Of a stretch of 64,000 nucleotides of DNA, positions 49,551-58,083 are shown piece after piece. Positions within the stretch are counted from its first letter, which is position 1, and each line of letters begins with the position of its first letter. The notes below the pieces were generated by a model that was given only the letters and a program-made list of their open reading frames with translations, had not been told where the DNA came from and did no database searches. The stretch is from an uncultured Clostridia bacterium. GTDB taxonomy: Bacteria > Bacillota > Clostridia > UBA1381. The position numbers were made by a program, and so were the translations under genes. The stretch spans positions 124,001 through 188,000 of the forward strand of contig CAKSFT010000001.1 in assembly GCA_934454145.1 (NCBI GenBank), read 5' to 3'.

Positions 49551-51131
49551 TCAGAAGTCAGCGGTTTTCGCTTTACAATTCGGATTTGGATACTCATAGT
49601 ATACAGATGCCTTTGTTGCATTCCCCAGTGCGTCAAACGAAACGTTGTAATCCTGCACCTCTGCCCCAATCAAAGCTTTTGCCAGTTCCGGCGAAATATA
49701 CGTGTTGCCATAGGTCACAATTATATGCTTATACGGCTGTGGTGTCAGGTTCAGCTTCACCCCGTCAACATATGCCTCGTCGGCACGGGTGTCAAGCACA
49801 ATCTTCCCAAATGGCAGATTCCCGTTTTTGTCCTCAAAAATCACCTTCCCGTCATTCCAGGAAATCATTTCGTACGAATCATACATGTTGTAGTTTCCAA
49901 CCCATCTGGCATAATCCGCCAGCATGTTTTTGCAATACAGATACGGCACAGAATTCAGTCCCCTCAAGGCATAGCCGTTTATTTCATTTCCCAAAATTTC
50001 TTCTTCGTGATACCACGGATAATTCCCGTCATCTTCGCTCGGCTCATCAGGCTCTATATAATTGCAGTTTTTGTCGTTCAGCTCCGGAAAATCAATCTTT
50101 GTGCTGCCGATTTCGGAATACCTATAATCCAGTTCCGCATCAAATGAAATATAAGAGTTATCCCTTGTTATATACTCCGGCGCATACATGCCGAGTGTTG
50201 TCATAATGTCATAAAGGTTCAGGTCTATGTCACACAAAACCTTCATGCCGGACAGCGTATTGCCCTCCGTGCTCACTTCAACAGTGACGCCGTTTTCGCC
50301 CAGAATTTTCATTTTTTTAAGACTTTCAATTGCTTCTTTTACGTTGAACGGCAAGGAAAAGTCCAAGTCATCGGCATTTGCGGAATACTTCGCGGAGATT
50401 TCCTTTACTAGAGAAAATACACCGTTCATATAATTTTCCATAAATTCGATAAATCCATTATTGTCAAACGAAATGATGTACTTTGAACCTTCTTTTTTTA
50501 TATCGGCACTTTTCCTCAGGCTCTGTTCCAAAAGTTTTTTGGACTTTTCGTTCAAGTCCTTCAGCACCTCTTCGTCAAGCACCTTTCCCATCTCCGCCAA
50601 ATCGGCTTCTTGCATCATTTTTGTATAGTCAATGTATATGTATTTGCGTGAAAGCGGCATTTTCACGGTCATATCATATTTCAGATTTTCCGCGTCTGTA
50701 AAGTCCATCGCAAGCCACATTCCGAATGAGGCATCTCCTGTCAGCTTCAGGCTTTCGTTCACCTTTGCCGGGAATGTTATGTTGCCGGCGATTTCCGAAT
50801 TTATCTTCTTATAATCCTCCGACGCGTCAACCTTCACCGTCAAGTCCGCCGTCGAGTCAAACAGCCCCTCGGCAAGCATGCGATAATCCGCAATATCTTC
50901 CCCGGGATAGTATGAATACCACTCTTGCGACTTGTACTCTTCCTCCTCTGCATTCTGCATCTCTTCCAAAAATGCCAACGGTTTCTCCAGTTTCATCCTT
51001 GCGGAATAGCCTATCGTCGCAGACTTGTACTGCTGTGACAAAATCTCCGTCAAATCGTCCGCAGTGTCGGCAAATGCCGCTGTCTGAAACAACATTCCCC
51101 CTGCAAGCACTCCTGCCAATAACTTTTTCAT
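49551..51131 (-). CDS. Secreted protein of unknown function, 526 aa
   Basis: The ATG at 51131 with GGGGG five bases upstream gives a signal peptide MKKLLAGVLAGGMLFQTAAF; a longer open frame upstream (42 codons, Cys-rich) lies in the leader and is not favoured. Residues ~30-370 are an acidic alpha/beta region with repeated 'LKYDMTVKMPLSRKYIYID'-like strands, reminiscent of lipoprotein-like mobile-loop folds but not assigned. Residues ~420-525 (GKIVLDTRADEAYVDGVKLN, YGNTYISPELAKALIGAEVQ) look like one stalk (copper amine oxidase N-like) module. No Cys lipobox. Own promoter at 51270-51299 and a structured ~130-base leader. Function not known. Confidence 0.7.
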   Translation of the reverse strand: MKKLLAGVLAGGMLFQTAAFADTADDLTEILSQQYKSATIGYSARMKLEKPLAFLEEMQNAEEEEYKSQEWYSYYPGEDIADYRMLAEGLFDSTADLTVKVDASEDYKKINSEIAGNITFPAKVNESLKLTGDASFGMWLAMDFTDAENLKYDMTVKMPLSRKYIYIDYTKMMQEADLAEMGKVLDEEVLKDLNEKSKKLLEQSLRKSADIKKEGSKYIISFDNNGFIEFMENYMNGVFSLVKEISAKYSANADDLDFSLPFNVKEAIESLKKMKILGENGVTVEVSTEGNTLSGMKVLCDIDLNLYDIMTTLGMYAPEYITRDNSYISFDAELDYRYSEIGSTKIDFPELNDKNCNYIEPDEPSEDDGNYPWYHEEEILGNEINGYALRGLNSVPYLYCKNMLADYARWVGNYNMYDSYEMISWNDGKVIFEDKNGNLPFGKIVLDTRADEAYVDGVKLNLTPQPYKHIIVTYGNTYISPELAKALIGAEVQDYNVSFDALGNATKASVYYEYPNPNCKAKTADF

Positions 51132-51269
51132 AAAAACCCCCATTCTGCCGCCGCGCACCGGCATATATAATAATGAAAACATATCTCCCCCCGCGCAGTA
51201 TAATAAAGGAGATTCTTTTGCACAGCCGCTTTGCCAAGGGCATTTTGGGCAGTGCATATTTCTATACCG

Positions 51270-51299
51270 ATTGTATCATACTTTCCCCGGCTTTGTCAA
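51270..51299 (-). promoter_or_regulatory. Promoter of the 526-aa secreted protein, with structured leader
   Basis: On the minus strand TTGACA (51294-51299), 18-base spacer, TACAAT (51270-51275). The ~130-base leader contains TGCAC/GTGCA and ATCTCC/GGAGAT pairs and a small Cys-rich reading frame in phase with the gene. No known riboswitch matched. Confidence 0.65.
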
Positions 51300-51375
51300 C
51301 TTCAATAGTTTTTTTCAGCACATTTTGTTCAAAAAATAAATTTTACACAGATTTAACATAACTCCCCTGTTAAAT

Positions 51376-51405
51376 TTTACATTTGTATGATATACTTTAT
51401 ATAAT
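51376..51405 (+). promoter_or_regulatory. Promoter of the Na/Pi transporter operon
   Basis: TTTACA (51376-51381), 18-base spacer, TATAAT (51400-51405). Transcription would begin at about 51412, the left end of the MITE-like element, so the element becomes the 5' leader. Confidence 0.6.
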
Positions 51406-51413
51406 ACATATTT

Positions 51414-51627
51414 TAGGTAATTGTAAAATGCAAATTTTGCAGTTAGCCATTATTCTTATGGGGGTATCGGGGGCGGCAGCCCCTGATTTGCAATCAAAAA
51501 TGACGACATGTGCGTCATTTTTGGCCGAAATAAAAAGTTTCAACCTGCCGTAAAATTAAAATCGTATGGAACTTTTTATTTCTACCCAAGAATTTTAACT
51601 GAAAAACGTTAGTTTTACAATTACCTA
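51414..51627. mobile_element. MITE-like element, copy 1
   Basis: 214 bp bounded by inverted TAGGTAATTGTAAAA/TTTTACAATTACCTA and flanked by direct repeats ATAATACATATTTT and ATAATACATACTTT (13 of 14 equal), as expected for target-site duplication. Interior has three dyads: GGGG..CCCC, AAAAATGACG/CGTCATTTTT and AAATAAAAAGTT/AACTTTTTATTT. No open reading frame. A second copy lies at 57777-57992. Confidence 0.85.
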
Positions 51628-51656
51628 ATAATACATACTTTATACGGAGGATAAAC

Positions 51657-53405
51657 ATGGATATTTTTAACGTTATTACCCTTGTGGGCGGTTTGGCGCT
51701 CTTTCTCTTCGGCATGCAGGTCATGGGCGAAAGCCTGGAAAAAACTTCGGGAGGAAAGCTCAAATCAATACTTGAAAACCTGACTTCAAACAGATTTAAA
51801 GGGCTCCTTCTGGGGCTTGGCGTCACTGCCATAATCCAAAGTTCGTCGGCAACCACCGTCATGGTTGTCGGTTTTGTCAATTCCGGAATCATGAAGCTTT
51901 CACAGTCTGTCGGCATAATCATGGGCGCAAATGTGGGCACAACCGTGACTTCGTGGCTTTTGAGTCTTTCAAGCATTAATGCGGAGGGGAGCTTTATTCT
52001 TCAATTTTTAAAGCCTTCTTCTTTTTCTCCCATTCTTGCCTTCATCGGTATCATCTTATATATGTTTACAAAAAAGCAGAAAAACCGTGACATTGGCGGC
52101 ATTTTCCTTGGTTTTGCCGTTTTGATGACGGGCATGGAAATAATGTCCTCCTCTGTCGAACCCCTTGCGGAAAGTGAAGGTTTCCGCAATATTCTTCTGC
52201 TCTTTTCAAACCCCGTATTCGGCGTTCTGACAGGCGCCCTGCTTACGGCAATAATACAGAGTTCGTCGGCGTCTGTCGGCATACTCCAGGCGCTTTCGGT
52301 CACAGGCGGCGTCACATATGCCAATGCCGTCCCCATAATATTGGGACAGAACATCGGCACTTGCATCACCGCCATGATTTCCTCAATCGGAGCAAACAAA
52401 AACGCAAAGCGTGCCGCTGTGATTCACTTGTGTTTCAACATCATCGGCGCCGCAATTTTCCTTGTTGTGTTCTATGTTTTGCACGCGATTATACGTTTCC
52501 CGTTTATAAACGACTCGGTTTCGGCATTTAATATTGCAATCATTCACACCATATTCAATGTCTTTGCCACAATGATACTTTTCCCATTCGGCAAACAGCT
52601 TGAAAAGCTGGCGTATATCATTGTCCCCGACAAAGGCAGCGACAAAAAACCGCAGCTCCTGGACGAACGTCTGCTTGCCACGCCTTCGGTTGCCGTTGCA
52701 CAGGCAAAACGCCTGACAAACCGCATGGCGGAAGAGGCATGCACAAGTCTGAAAAAAGCCATGTCACTTCTTGACAAATTTGACACAAAAATTGTGGACA
52801 ATATAAAGGAAACAGAAACGGAAATAGACATGTATGAGGACAAGCTCGGGACATATCTTGTCAAACTCAGCCGTGAAAGTCTGACAATGGACGATTCTCA
52901 CGAAATTTCAAATCTTCTTCACAGCATAGGTGATTTTGAAAGAATGGGCGACCATGCCATAAATATATGCGAAGTTGCACAGGAAATACATGACAAAGGG
53001 TTGACATTTTCCCCCGACGCAACAGAAGAAATACATGTCATCTCCGATGCGCTGACAGAAATCCTTGACATGACCTCAAAAGCATTTATCAACGAAGATA
53101 TAGAACTTGCAAAATGCGTGGAACCCCTTGAGCAGATTATAGACTCGCTCAAAAAGAAAATGAAATCGCACCACATCGTACGCCTGCAAAAAGACGAATG
53201 TACAATAGAAACGGGTTTTGTTTTTTCTGACTTAATCACAAACTACGAAAGAGTCGCAGACCATTGCTCCAACATAGCCGTGTGCCTTATACAGGTCGCA
53301 AATGACAGCTTTGACACACACGAATATCTGAGCCATGTCAAAGGGGACGGCGAAAACGACTTTGTCGAACGCTATGAGGCATACAAAAACAAATACCGCA
53401 TATAA
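51657..53405 (+). CDS. Na+/phosphate cotransporter family protein with PhoU-like domain
   Basis: 582 residues, ACGGAGGA before the ATG. Two inverted Na/Pi repeats: VTAIIQSSSATTVMVVGFVN and LLTAIIQSSSASVGILQALS (the QSSSA motif), plus GANVGTTVT and GQNIGTCITA. About eight membrane helices to residue ~310, then a cytoplasmic PhoU-like helical domain (~340-560) with MADDSHEISNLLHSIGDFER-type heptads (FERMGDHAINICE, YERVADHCSNIAV). Imports phosphate or acts in phosphate sensing. The gene runs into a PhoP/PhoR-type pair, supporting a phosphate role. Confidence 0.92.
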   Translation: MDIFNVITLVGGLALFLFGMQVMGESLEKTSGGKLKSILENLTSNRFKGLLLGLGVTAIIQSSSATTVMVVGFVNSGIMKLSQSVGIIMGANVGTTVTSWLLSLSSINAEGSFILQFLKPSSFSPILAFIGIILYMFTKKQKNRDIGGIFLGFAVLMTGMEIMSSSVEPLAESEGFRNILLLFSNPVFGVLTGALLTAIIQSSSASVGILQALSVTGGVTYANAVPIILGQNIGTCITAMISSIGANKNAKRAAVIHLCFNIIGAAIFLVVFYVLHAIIRFPFINDSVSAFNIAIIHTIFNVFATMILFPFGKQLEKLAYIIVPDKGSDKKPQLLDERLLATPSVAVAQAKRLTNRMAEEACTSLKKAMSLLDKFDTKIVDNIKETETEIDMYEDKLGTYLVKLSRESLTMDDSHEISNLLHSIGDFERMGDHAINICEVAQEIHDKGLTFSPDATEEIHVISDALTEILDMTSKAFINEDIELAKCVEPLEQIIDSLKKKMKSHHIVRLQKDECTIETGFVFSDLITNYERVADHCSNIAVCLIQVANDSFDTHEYLSHVKGDGENDFVERYEAYKNKYRI

Positions 53406-53483
53406 ACATTCGTCAAAAGCTTCTTGTCCGCCCACGGTAAGAAAGTGCAGGATATTTGTGGGCAGAAAGGCAAAGGGAATCAT

Positions 53484-54149
53484 ATGAACAAAGTGTTCTG
53501 CGTGGAAGACGACGCAAACATAAGAGAACTGCTTCTGTACACCTTGACAGCAACCGGGTTTGAGGCGAAGGGTTTTGACTCTGCCGACACCTTTTTTGAC
53601 GCTCTGAAAAAAGAAATCCCCGACCTCATTCTCCTTGATATAATGCTCCCCGGCATGGACGGCATGGAGGTCTTGAAAATTCTCAAATCGGAACACAACG
53701 GACTTCCGGTCATCATGGTCACTGCAAAATCGGGACAGATTGACAAAATCAAGGGGCTTGACGGCGGCGCTGACGACTACATAACAAAGCCTTTTGACAT
53801 TATGGAACTTGTTTCGCGTGTAAAGGCGGTGCTTCGCCGTTCCTCGCACGAAAACACGTCAAAGCTCATCACCTGCAAGTCCCTTGTGCTGAATCATGCC
53901 GCGCGCCAGGTCACTGTGGACGGCAAAGAGGTGACGCTGACCTTTAAGGAATACGAGCTTTTGCACATTCTTCTTGCGCACCGCGGCATGGTTCTCTCCC
54001 GCGACAAGCTTATGAGTGAGGTTTGGGGCACGGATTTTGAAGGCGAATCGCGTACGGTTGACGTACACATACGGACACTGCGCCAAAAGCTCGGCATTGC
54101 CGGAGAATATATCGAAACCGTCAGAAATGTCGGCTATAAAATTGATTAA
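53484..54149 (+). CDS. OmpR/PhoB-family response regulator
   Basis: 221 residues from the ATG at 53484 (AAAGGGA six bases upstream). Receiver domain with acidic pair VEDD, phospho-acceptor Asp in LILLDIMLPGMDG, Thr/Lys switch in MVTAKSG and TKPFD. C-terminal winged helix ~125-220 (LTFKEYELLHILLAHRGMVL, TVDVHIRTLRQKLG). Partner of the kinase 15 bases downstream. PhoB/PhoP/WalR-like; the adjacent Na/Pi gene points to phosphate control. The 78-base gap before it holds GCCCAC/GTGGGC dyad. Confidence 0.92.
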   Translation: MNKVFCVEDDANIRELLLYTLTATGFEAKGFDSADTFFDALKKEIPDLILLDIMLPGMDGMEVLKILKSEHNGLPVIMVTAKSGQIDKIKGLDGGADDYITKPFDIMELVSRVKAVLRRSSHENTSKLITCKSLVLNHAARQVTVDGKEVTLTFKEYELLHILLAHRGMVLSRDKLMSEVWGTDFEGESRTVDVHIRTLRQKLGIAGEYIETVRNVGYKID

Positions 54150-54164
54150 AGCGGAGGGAGTCGC

Positions 54165-55754
54165 ATGTACAAAAAAATCTATAAAAGTATGTGTTTCGTT
54201 GTTCTTTTTGCGCTTATCGTGTCCTCGCTTTTTGTCATACTTGTTTCATATTCGCTTATCAATGCATACATGCGCGACAAATTGGAGGAAGAAGCGGTCA
54301 TTACCGCCGAACTTATAGAAGAATCAAGAGATAGTTCTGCCCCGGACGGGGACTATCTCTCTTTTTTATATCCGCGCATACATATATATGACGAAAACGG
54401 CGTTTCGGAGGACGGAAAACACGCGGACAGCAAAATCACATCTGTCACAAAACCATCTTATATCGGCAACAAAGGCTATGCCGTCCCCCTCTCGGACGGC
54501 ACACTGTATATTGAAAGTGAATATGGGCGCCTGGCGGATATCCTGCTGCTTGTTGCCTGCACAGCAGTTGTGATATGTGTCTTTATATATTTTCTCTGTT
54601 CCTGGATATCCTCCGCCTTGACAAGAAGTATTGTAGAACCGCTTGAAAATATATATTCTTACGAACAGGACGCGGTTTATGACGAGCTTGAACCCTTTAT
54701 AACACGCATCACCACCCAAGGCAAGGAAATAAAACGCCAGGAAAACAAGGTGAAAGAACAAAAGCTTCGGCTTCACGCCATTTCCGAAAACATGAGCGAA
54801 GGGCTGATTGTTGTCGACAAATCAAAAAATATCCTTTCTGTCAACAAAAGCGTTGTGGAGCTTTTCTCTCCCGAGGACATCAATGTCAAACACAAGCCGT
54901 TTTCCGTCCTCACCGCCGACAAAAAGCTCTCGGAATATCTGAGCAAAGCCCTCACGGGCGAAAAGGTGTACACCTCTATAGAAAAGTACGGAAAAACGTA
55001 CCAGTTTTTCTACAGCCCCGTATACGAAAAATCAGAAATAGACGGTGCCGTGATACTCGTCATCGACGTCAGCGAGCGCATGAAAACCGAACAGATACGC
55101 CGCGAATTTTCCGCAAATGTATCGCACGAGCTGAAAACTCCGCTGACCGCAATCCACGGCTATTCTCAGATAATAACCGGCGGACTGGCAAAAGAGCAAG
55201 ACATAATGGGATTTGCGGAAAAAATCGAAAAAGAAAGCTTTCGCATGATAAACTTGATTGACGACATCATAAAGCTTTCGCGCCTTGACGAGCAGGCAGA
55301 GGCACCCGAAAAAGAAAATCTTAACCTTCTCGGGCTGTGCGACGAAGTGGTTTCAAAACTCAGGTCAAAAGCCGAAAAACGCGGCATAACAATCACTGTT
55401 TCCGGCGTTGAATCATCAATATATGCAAACAAGATACAAATTTCGGAAATGATTTACAACCTGTGCGACAATGCAATCAAATACAATGTCGAAAACGGCA
55501 GTGTTGACATCACCGTCACAAAAGGCGGCTTTGCCGTTGCAGACACGGGCATAGGTATCCCCGAAGAATATAAAGACAGAATCTTTGAAAGATTTTTCCG
55601 TGCAGACAAAAGCCATTCCAAAAACATCGGCGGCACCGGGCTTGGGCTTTCGATTGTCAAGCATGTCGCCATAAGCAACAATGCACTGATTGACGTACAA
55701 AGCGCTCCCGGAAAAGGCTCGGTATTTACCGTTACATTCAAAGATATAAGCTGA
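54165..55754 (+). CDS. Membrane sensor histidine kinase (PhoR-like)
   Basis: 529 residues with GGAGGGAG upstream. Two membrane helices (residues ~8-32 and ~127-150) around a ~95-residue extracellular sensor loop, a HAMP-like linker, a PAS domain ~205-300 (NMSEGLIVVDKSKNILSVNK), phosphoacceptor helix REFSANVSHELKTPLTAIHG, and HATPase_c with NLCDNAIKYN, VADTGIGIPEEYK and GGTGLGLSIVKHVA. Architecture as in PhoR. Last gene of the Na/Pi-regulator operon; terminator at 55756. Confidence 0.93.
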   Translation: MYKKIYKSMCFVVLFALIVSSLFVILVSYSLINAYMRDKLEEEAVITAELIEESRDSSAPDGDYLSFLYPRIHIYDENGVSEDGKHADSKITSVTKPSYIGNKGYAVPLSDGTLYIESEYGRLADILLLVACTAVVICVFIYFLCSWISSALTRSIVEPLENIYSYEQDAVYDELEPFITRITTQGKEIKRQENKVKEQKLRLHAISENMSEGLIVVDKSKNILSVNKSVVELFSPEDINVKHKPFSVLTADKKLSEYLSKALTGEKVYTSIEKYGKTYQFFYSPVYEKSEIDGAVILVIDVSERMKTEQIRREFSANVSHELKTPLTAIHGYSQIITGGLAKEQDIMGFAEKIEKESFRMINLIDDIIKLSRLDEQAEAPEKENLNLLGLCDEVVSKLRSKAEKRGITITVSGVESSIYANKIQISEMIYNLCDNAIKYNVENGSVDITVTKGGFAVADTGIGIPEEYKDRIFERFFRADKSHSKNIGGTGLGLSIVKHVAISNNALIDVQSAPGKGSVFTVTFKDIS

Positions 55755-55755
55755 C

Positions 55756-55802
55756 AAAATGGGCTGTAAAAAAACAATTGGTTTTTTACAGCCCATTTTT
55801 TA
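55756..55802. terminator. Bidirectional terminator
   Basis: AAAATGGGCTGTAAAAAA.../...TTTTTTACAGCCCATTTT, 18-bp stem with T-run, between the kinase and the convergent PHP-CBM9 gene. Confidence 0.9.
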
Positions 55803-55834
55803 TGTTCCGTTTTTTTCCTTTTCTTTTTCGTGCC

Positions 55835-57745
55835 TCACTCTGCCAACGCCATGACTCCCCAGTCGTCGGGGAAAAGCCAACCGCCCGGACGTGCCGTCCA
55901 TGGCCACTGCATGTTATCCACAAGGCCGCCGCCCTCATCGTTCAGCGCGCCGATTGTAATCCCCATACAATCCCCTTTGCTGACGCTTTTGGGACATAAT
56001 TCTTTCCACGGGATTTTCACCGTCACAATCCTTCCATAATCGGTTTTTTCCATCTTCATCTCACTTTCCAGCACGCAATTGTCATCACGGTCAAAATAAC
56101 CTGTTCCGTCCTGTCTGCGCGGCGTATGCGTGCAAAAGACCTCCCCTTTTTCGTCCGGGAAACCTATTATCATTTCACATCCCGAATCTCTTGAATGAGT
56201 TCTCTCAAAAAGCGAGTCAATATTGAATGTTGTGCAGTCTGACAAAAACATAAATCTGCCGCTTTGCGGTGTGACATATATTTTGTCCACGATATCATAA
56301 CGCAAGTACAAAAATTCGTCATCCCACAAAATATTCATCTTGGCGGAAAATACGTCCTTCCCCGGGTATGGTCTGAAAGACCCGAAACCGCCGCAGAATT
56401 TCTCGCTGTCAATCACCAATTCCTCTGCATTGTCCCAGTTGCCTTTGTATCTGTGTGCAATCGTGAGCGCCGCGCGTGCCGAATAGCGTCTGCCGGCTGT
56501 GCCGTCTTTTATTGCAACAAAGTCATATTCAAATATCTTTGCCACATCGGCGCCAAGCTCTGTTTCAAACAGCACATTGCCGCTCTTTGCCGACACCCTG
56601 TGTGCTTCTCTGTGCGGAAGCGTAAAAACAATCTGCCCGTCAAAATCGGCATATGTATAAACAGAAAAAATTCTCTTCCCGTTTCTCACCGACAAGTCAA
56701 CCCTGAGCTTGATGTCGTTCAGGACCTTTATACCCCAATAGCGCTTTATATGCCCATCGTCAAAAAGAATCGGCAGATAGCTTTCGTCCCGCTCTGCCGG
56801 CATCGGTATGTCGGGATATTCCATGCAGCCCTCTGCATCGGTCGGAACCGTTTTTATGTCAAGTTCCTTGTTTACAGCATAGGACACAACGCCCTTTTGC
56901 GGAAATTTGATTTTCATACTGCTGTTTGCAACAAGCGGCTCGCTTTCAAGATTATATTTGTTATATTCACAATCCATTTTTTCCATCGTTTCTCTATAGC
57001 CGTTTTCCTCCAGCAGTTCCACAAGGTACGGTGCGCCGTAAATTTTCCCCGTATCAATTTCTTCAACAACGCTCTTTCCTTCTGCCAGCGCCTTTTTTAT
57101 GGATTCCAGAGAATTGTCCTCAGAAAATACAATTGTGCGCATAAACGAAGAATGGTCAAAATGCTGCGGCACGCCAAAATCCTTGTCATAAATACAATTC
57201 GGCAGCCCCGGCACATTGAAAAGCATATGAGAATCCCAGCCCGAAATAACAGCCGGTTTTTTTTCTTTTTGCAATCTTTTTTCAATAATTTTCCAGTCTT
57301 TTTCGTCCTGTATCTGCACGGCATCGGTATAGCCGCCGTCAATCAATTCGTCCAGCTTCCCCGTTTTTATTATTTTTTCTTTCGTCAGCGGATATCCTAT
57401 GTGTGCAAGCGCCGCAATGCCGCCGGCACTTTTCATCTTCAAAAATTCCTCTTTATAATCCGCATTTTCCAAATCAATGTCGGGGCAGTCGTTCATCACC
57501 GAAATCACATGCCCCCAACCGTACATTCTTTCAATCCCCAGGTGAACCTTAAATCCCGGAATCCATTTTTCCACCTGTTCTTTTATGTCCTTGCTCCTTT
57601 TGGGAAACTCTCCGTCCATCAGGCAGATAAAATCATAATGATATTTCGTGACAGCCGCAATAAGCACGGCAGACGTGTCACTGCCGTTTCTCAGCCAATG
57701 GTCATGAAATCCCCCGACCTGAACGGTTATATTTTTCAGTTTCAC
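55835..57745 (-). CDS. PHP-like metallo-phosphoesterase fused to a CBM9-type sugar-binding domain
   Basis: 636 residues from a GTG at 57745 with AGGAGGAG upstream. Residues ~1-235 look like a PHP (polymerase and histidinol phosphatase) domain: VGGFHDHWLRNGSD, AALAHIGYP and SGWDSHMLF supply His/Asp ligands in the expected order, though the first motif is HDHW rather than HxH. A ~200-residue beta-rich middle follows, and residues ~430-630 resemble the CBM9/DOMON-like domain of xylanases (DVFSAKMNILWDDEFLYLRY, CEMIIGFPDEKGEVF, GRIVTVKIPWKEL, GITIGALNDEGGG). No signal peptide. Carbohydrate-linked phosphodiester or intracellular sugar metabolism is inference. Confidence 0.7.
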   Translation of the reverse strand: MKLKNITVQVGGFHDHWLRNGSDTSAVLIAAVTKYHYDFICLMDGEFPKRSKDIKEQVEKWIPGFKVHLGIERMYGWGHVISVMNDCPDIDLENADYKEEFLKMKSAGGIAALAHIGYPLTKEKIIKTGKLDELIDGGYTDAVQIQDEKDWKIIEKRLQKEKKPAVISGWDSHMLFNVPGLPNCIYDKDFGVPQHFDHSSFMRTIVFSEDNSLESIKKALAEGKSVVEEIDTGKIYGAPYLVELLEENGYRETMEKMDCEYNKYNLESEPLVANSSMKIKFPQKGVVSYAVNKELDIKTVPTDAEGCMEYPDIPMPAERDESYLPILFDDGHIKRYWGIKVLNDIKLRVDLSVRNGKRIFSVYTYADFDGQIVFTLPHREAHRVSAKSGNVLFETELGADVAKIFEYDFVAIKDGTAGRRYSARAALTIAHRYKGNWDNAEELVIDSEKFCGGFGSFRPYPGKDVFSAKMNILWDDEFLYLRYDIVDKIYVTPQSGRFMFLSDCTTFNIDSLFERTHSRDSGCEMIIGFPDEKGEVFCTHTPRRQDGTGYFDRDDNCVLESEMKMEKTDYGRIVTVKIPWKELCPKSVSKGDCMGITIGALNDEGGGLVDNMQWPWTARPGGWLFPDDWGVMALAE

Positions 57746-57776
57746 CGTTTCTCTCCTCCTTTTAAAACAAATTTAT

Positions 57777-57992
57777 CAGGTAATTATAAAATGTAAATTT
57801 TACAATTAGCCACCGCATCTTTGCGTGGGTATCGGGGGTGACAACCCCTGATTGGTAATCAAAAATGACGACATGTGCGTCATTTTTGGCTGAAATAAAA
57901 AGTTTCAACCTGCCGTAAAGTTAAAATCAGCCGGAACTTTTTATTTCTGCCCAAAAATTTTAATTGGAAAACGTTAGTTTTACAATTACCTA
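57777..57992. mobile_element. MITE-like element, copy 2
   Basis: 216 bp, roughly 85-90% identical by eye to 51414-51627 in the same orientation. Ends CAGGTAATTATAAAA and TTTTACAATTACCTA; same three internal dyads. Flanks AACAAATTTATC and AACTGAATTTAT may be a worn target duplication. It lies between the PHP-CBM9 gene and the giant SLH gene, in a 338-bp gap otherwise holding only the terminator at 58039. Confidence 0.85.
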
Positions 57993-58038
57993 AACTGAAT
58001 TTATAACAAATCATATATTACCACATTCACCGCAATTT

Positions 58039-58075
58039 GTAAAGAGTATGTAAAATATTTTTACATACTCTTTAC
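58039..58075 (-). terminator. Terminator of the 58-64 kb surface operon
   Basis: GTAAAGAGTATGTAAAA and complement, 17-bp perfect stem, loop TAT, immediately after the giant SLH gene. The stem is AT-rich and the T-run is short. Confidence 0.7.
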
Positions 58076-58083
58076 ATTATATT

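Noticed and set aside
51132..51257. N-terminal extension of the 526-aa secreted protein
   Set aside because: It would bury the signal peptide and has no ribosome site, while GGGGG precedes the ATG at 51131.
51132..51299. c-di-GMP or cobalamin riboswitch in that leader
   Set aside because: The conserved cores of those classes were not found.
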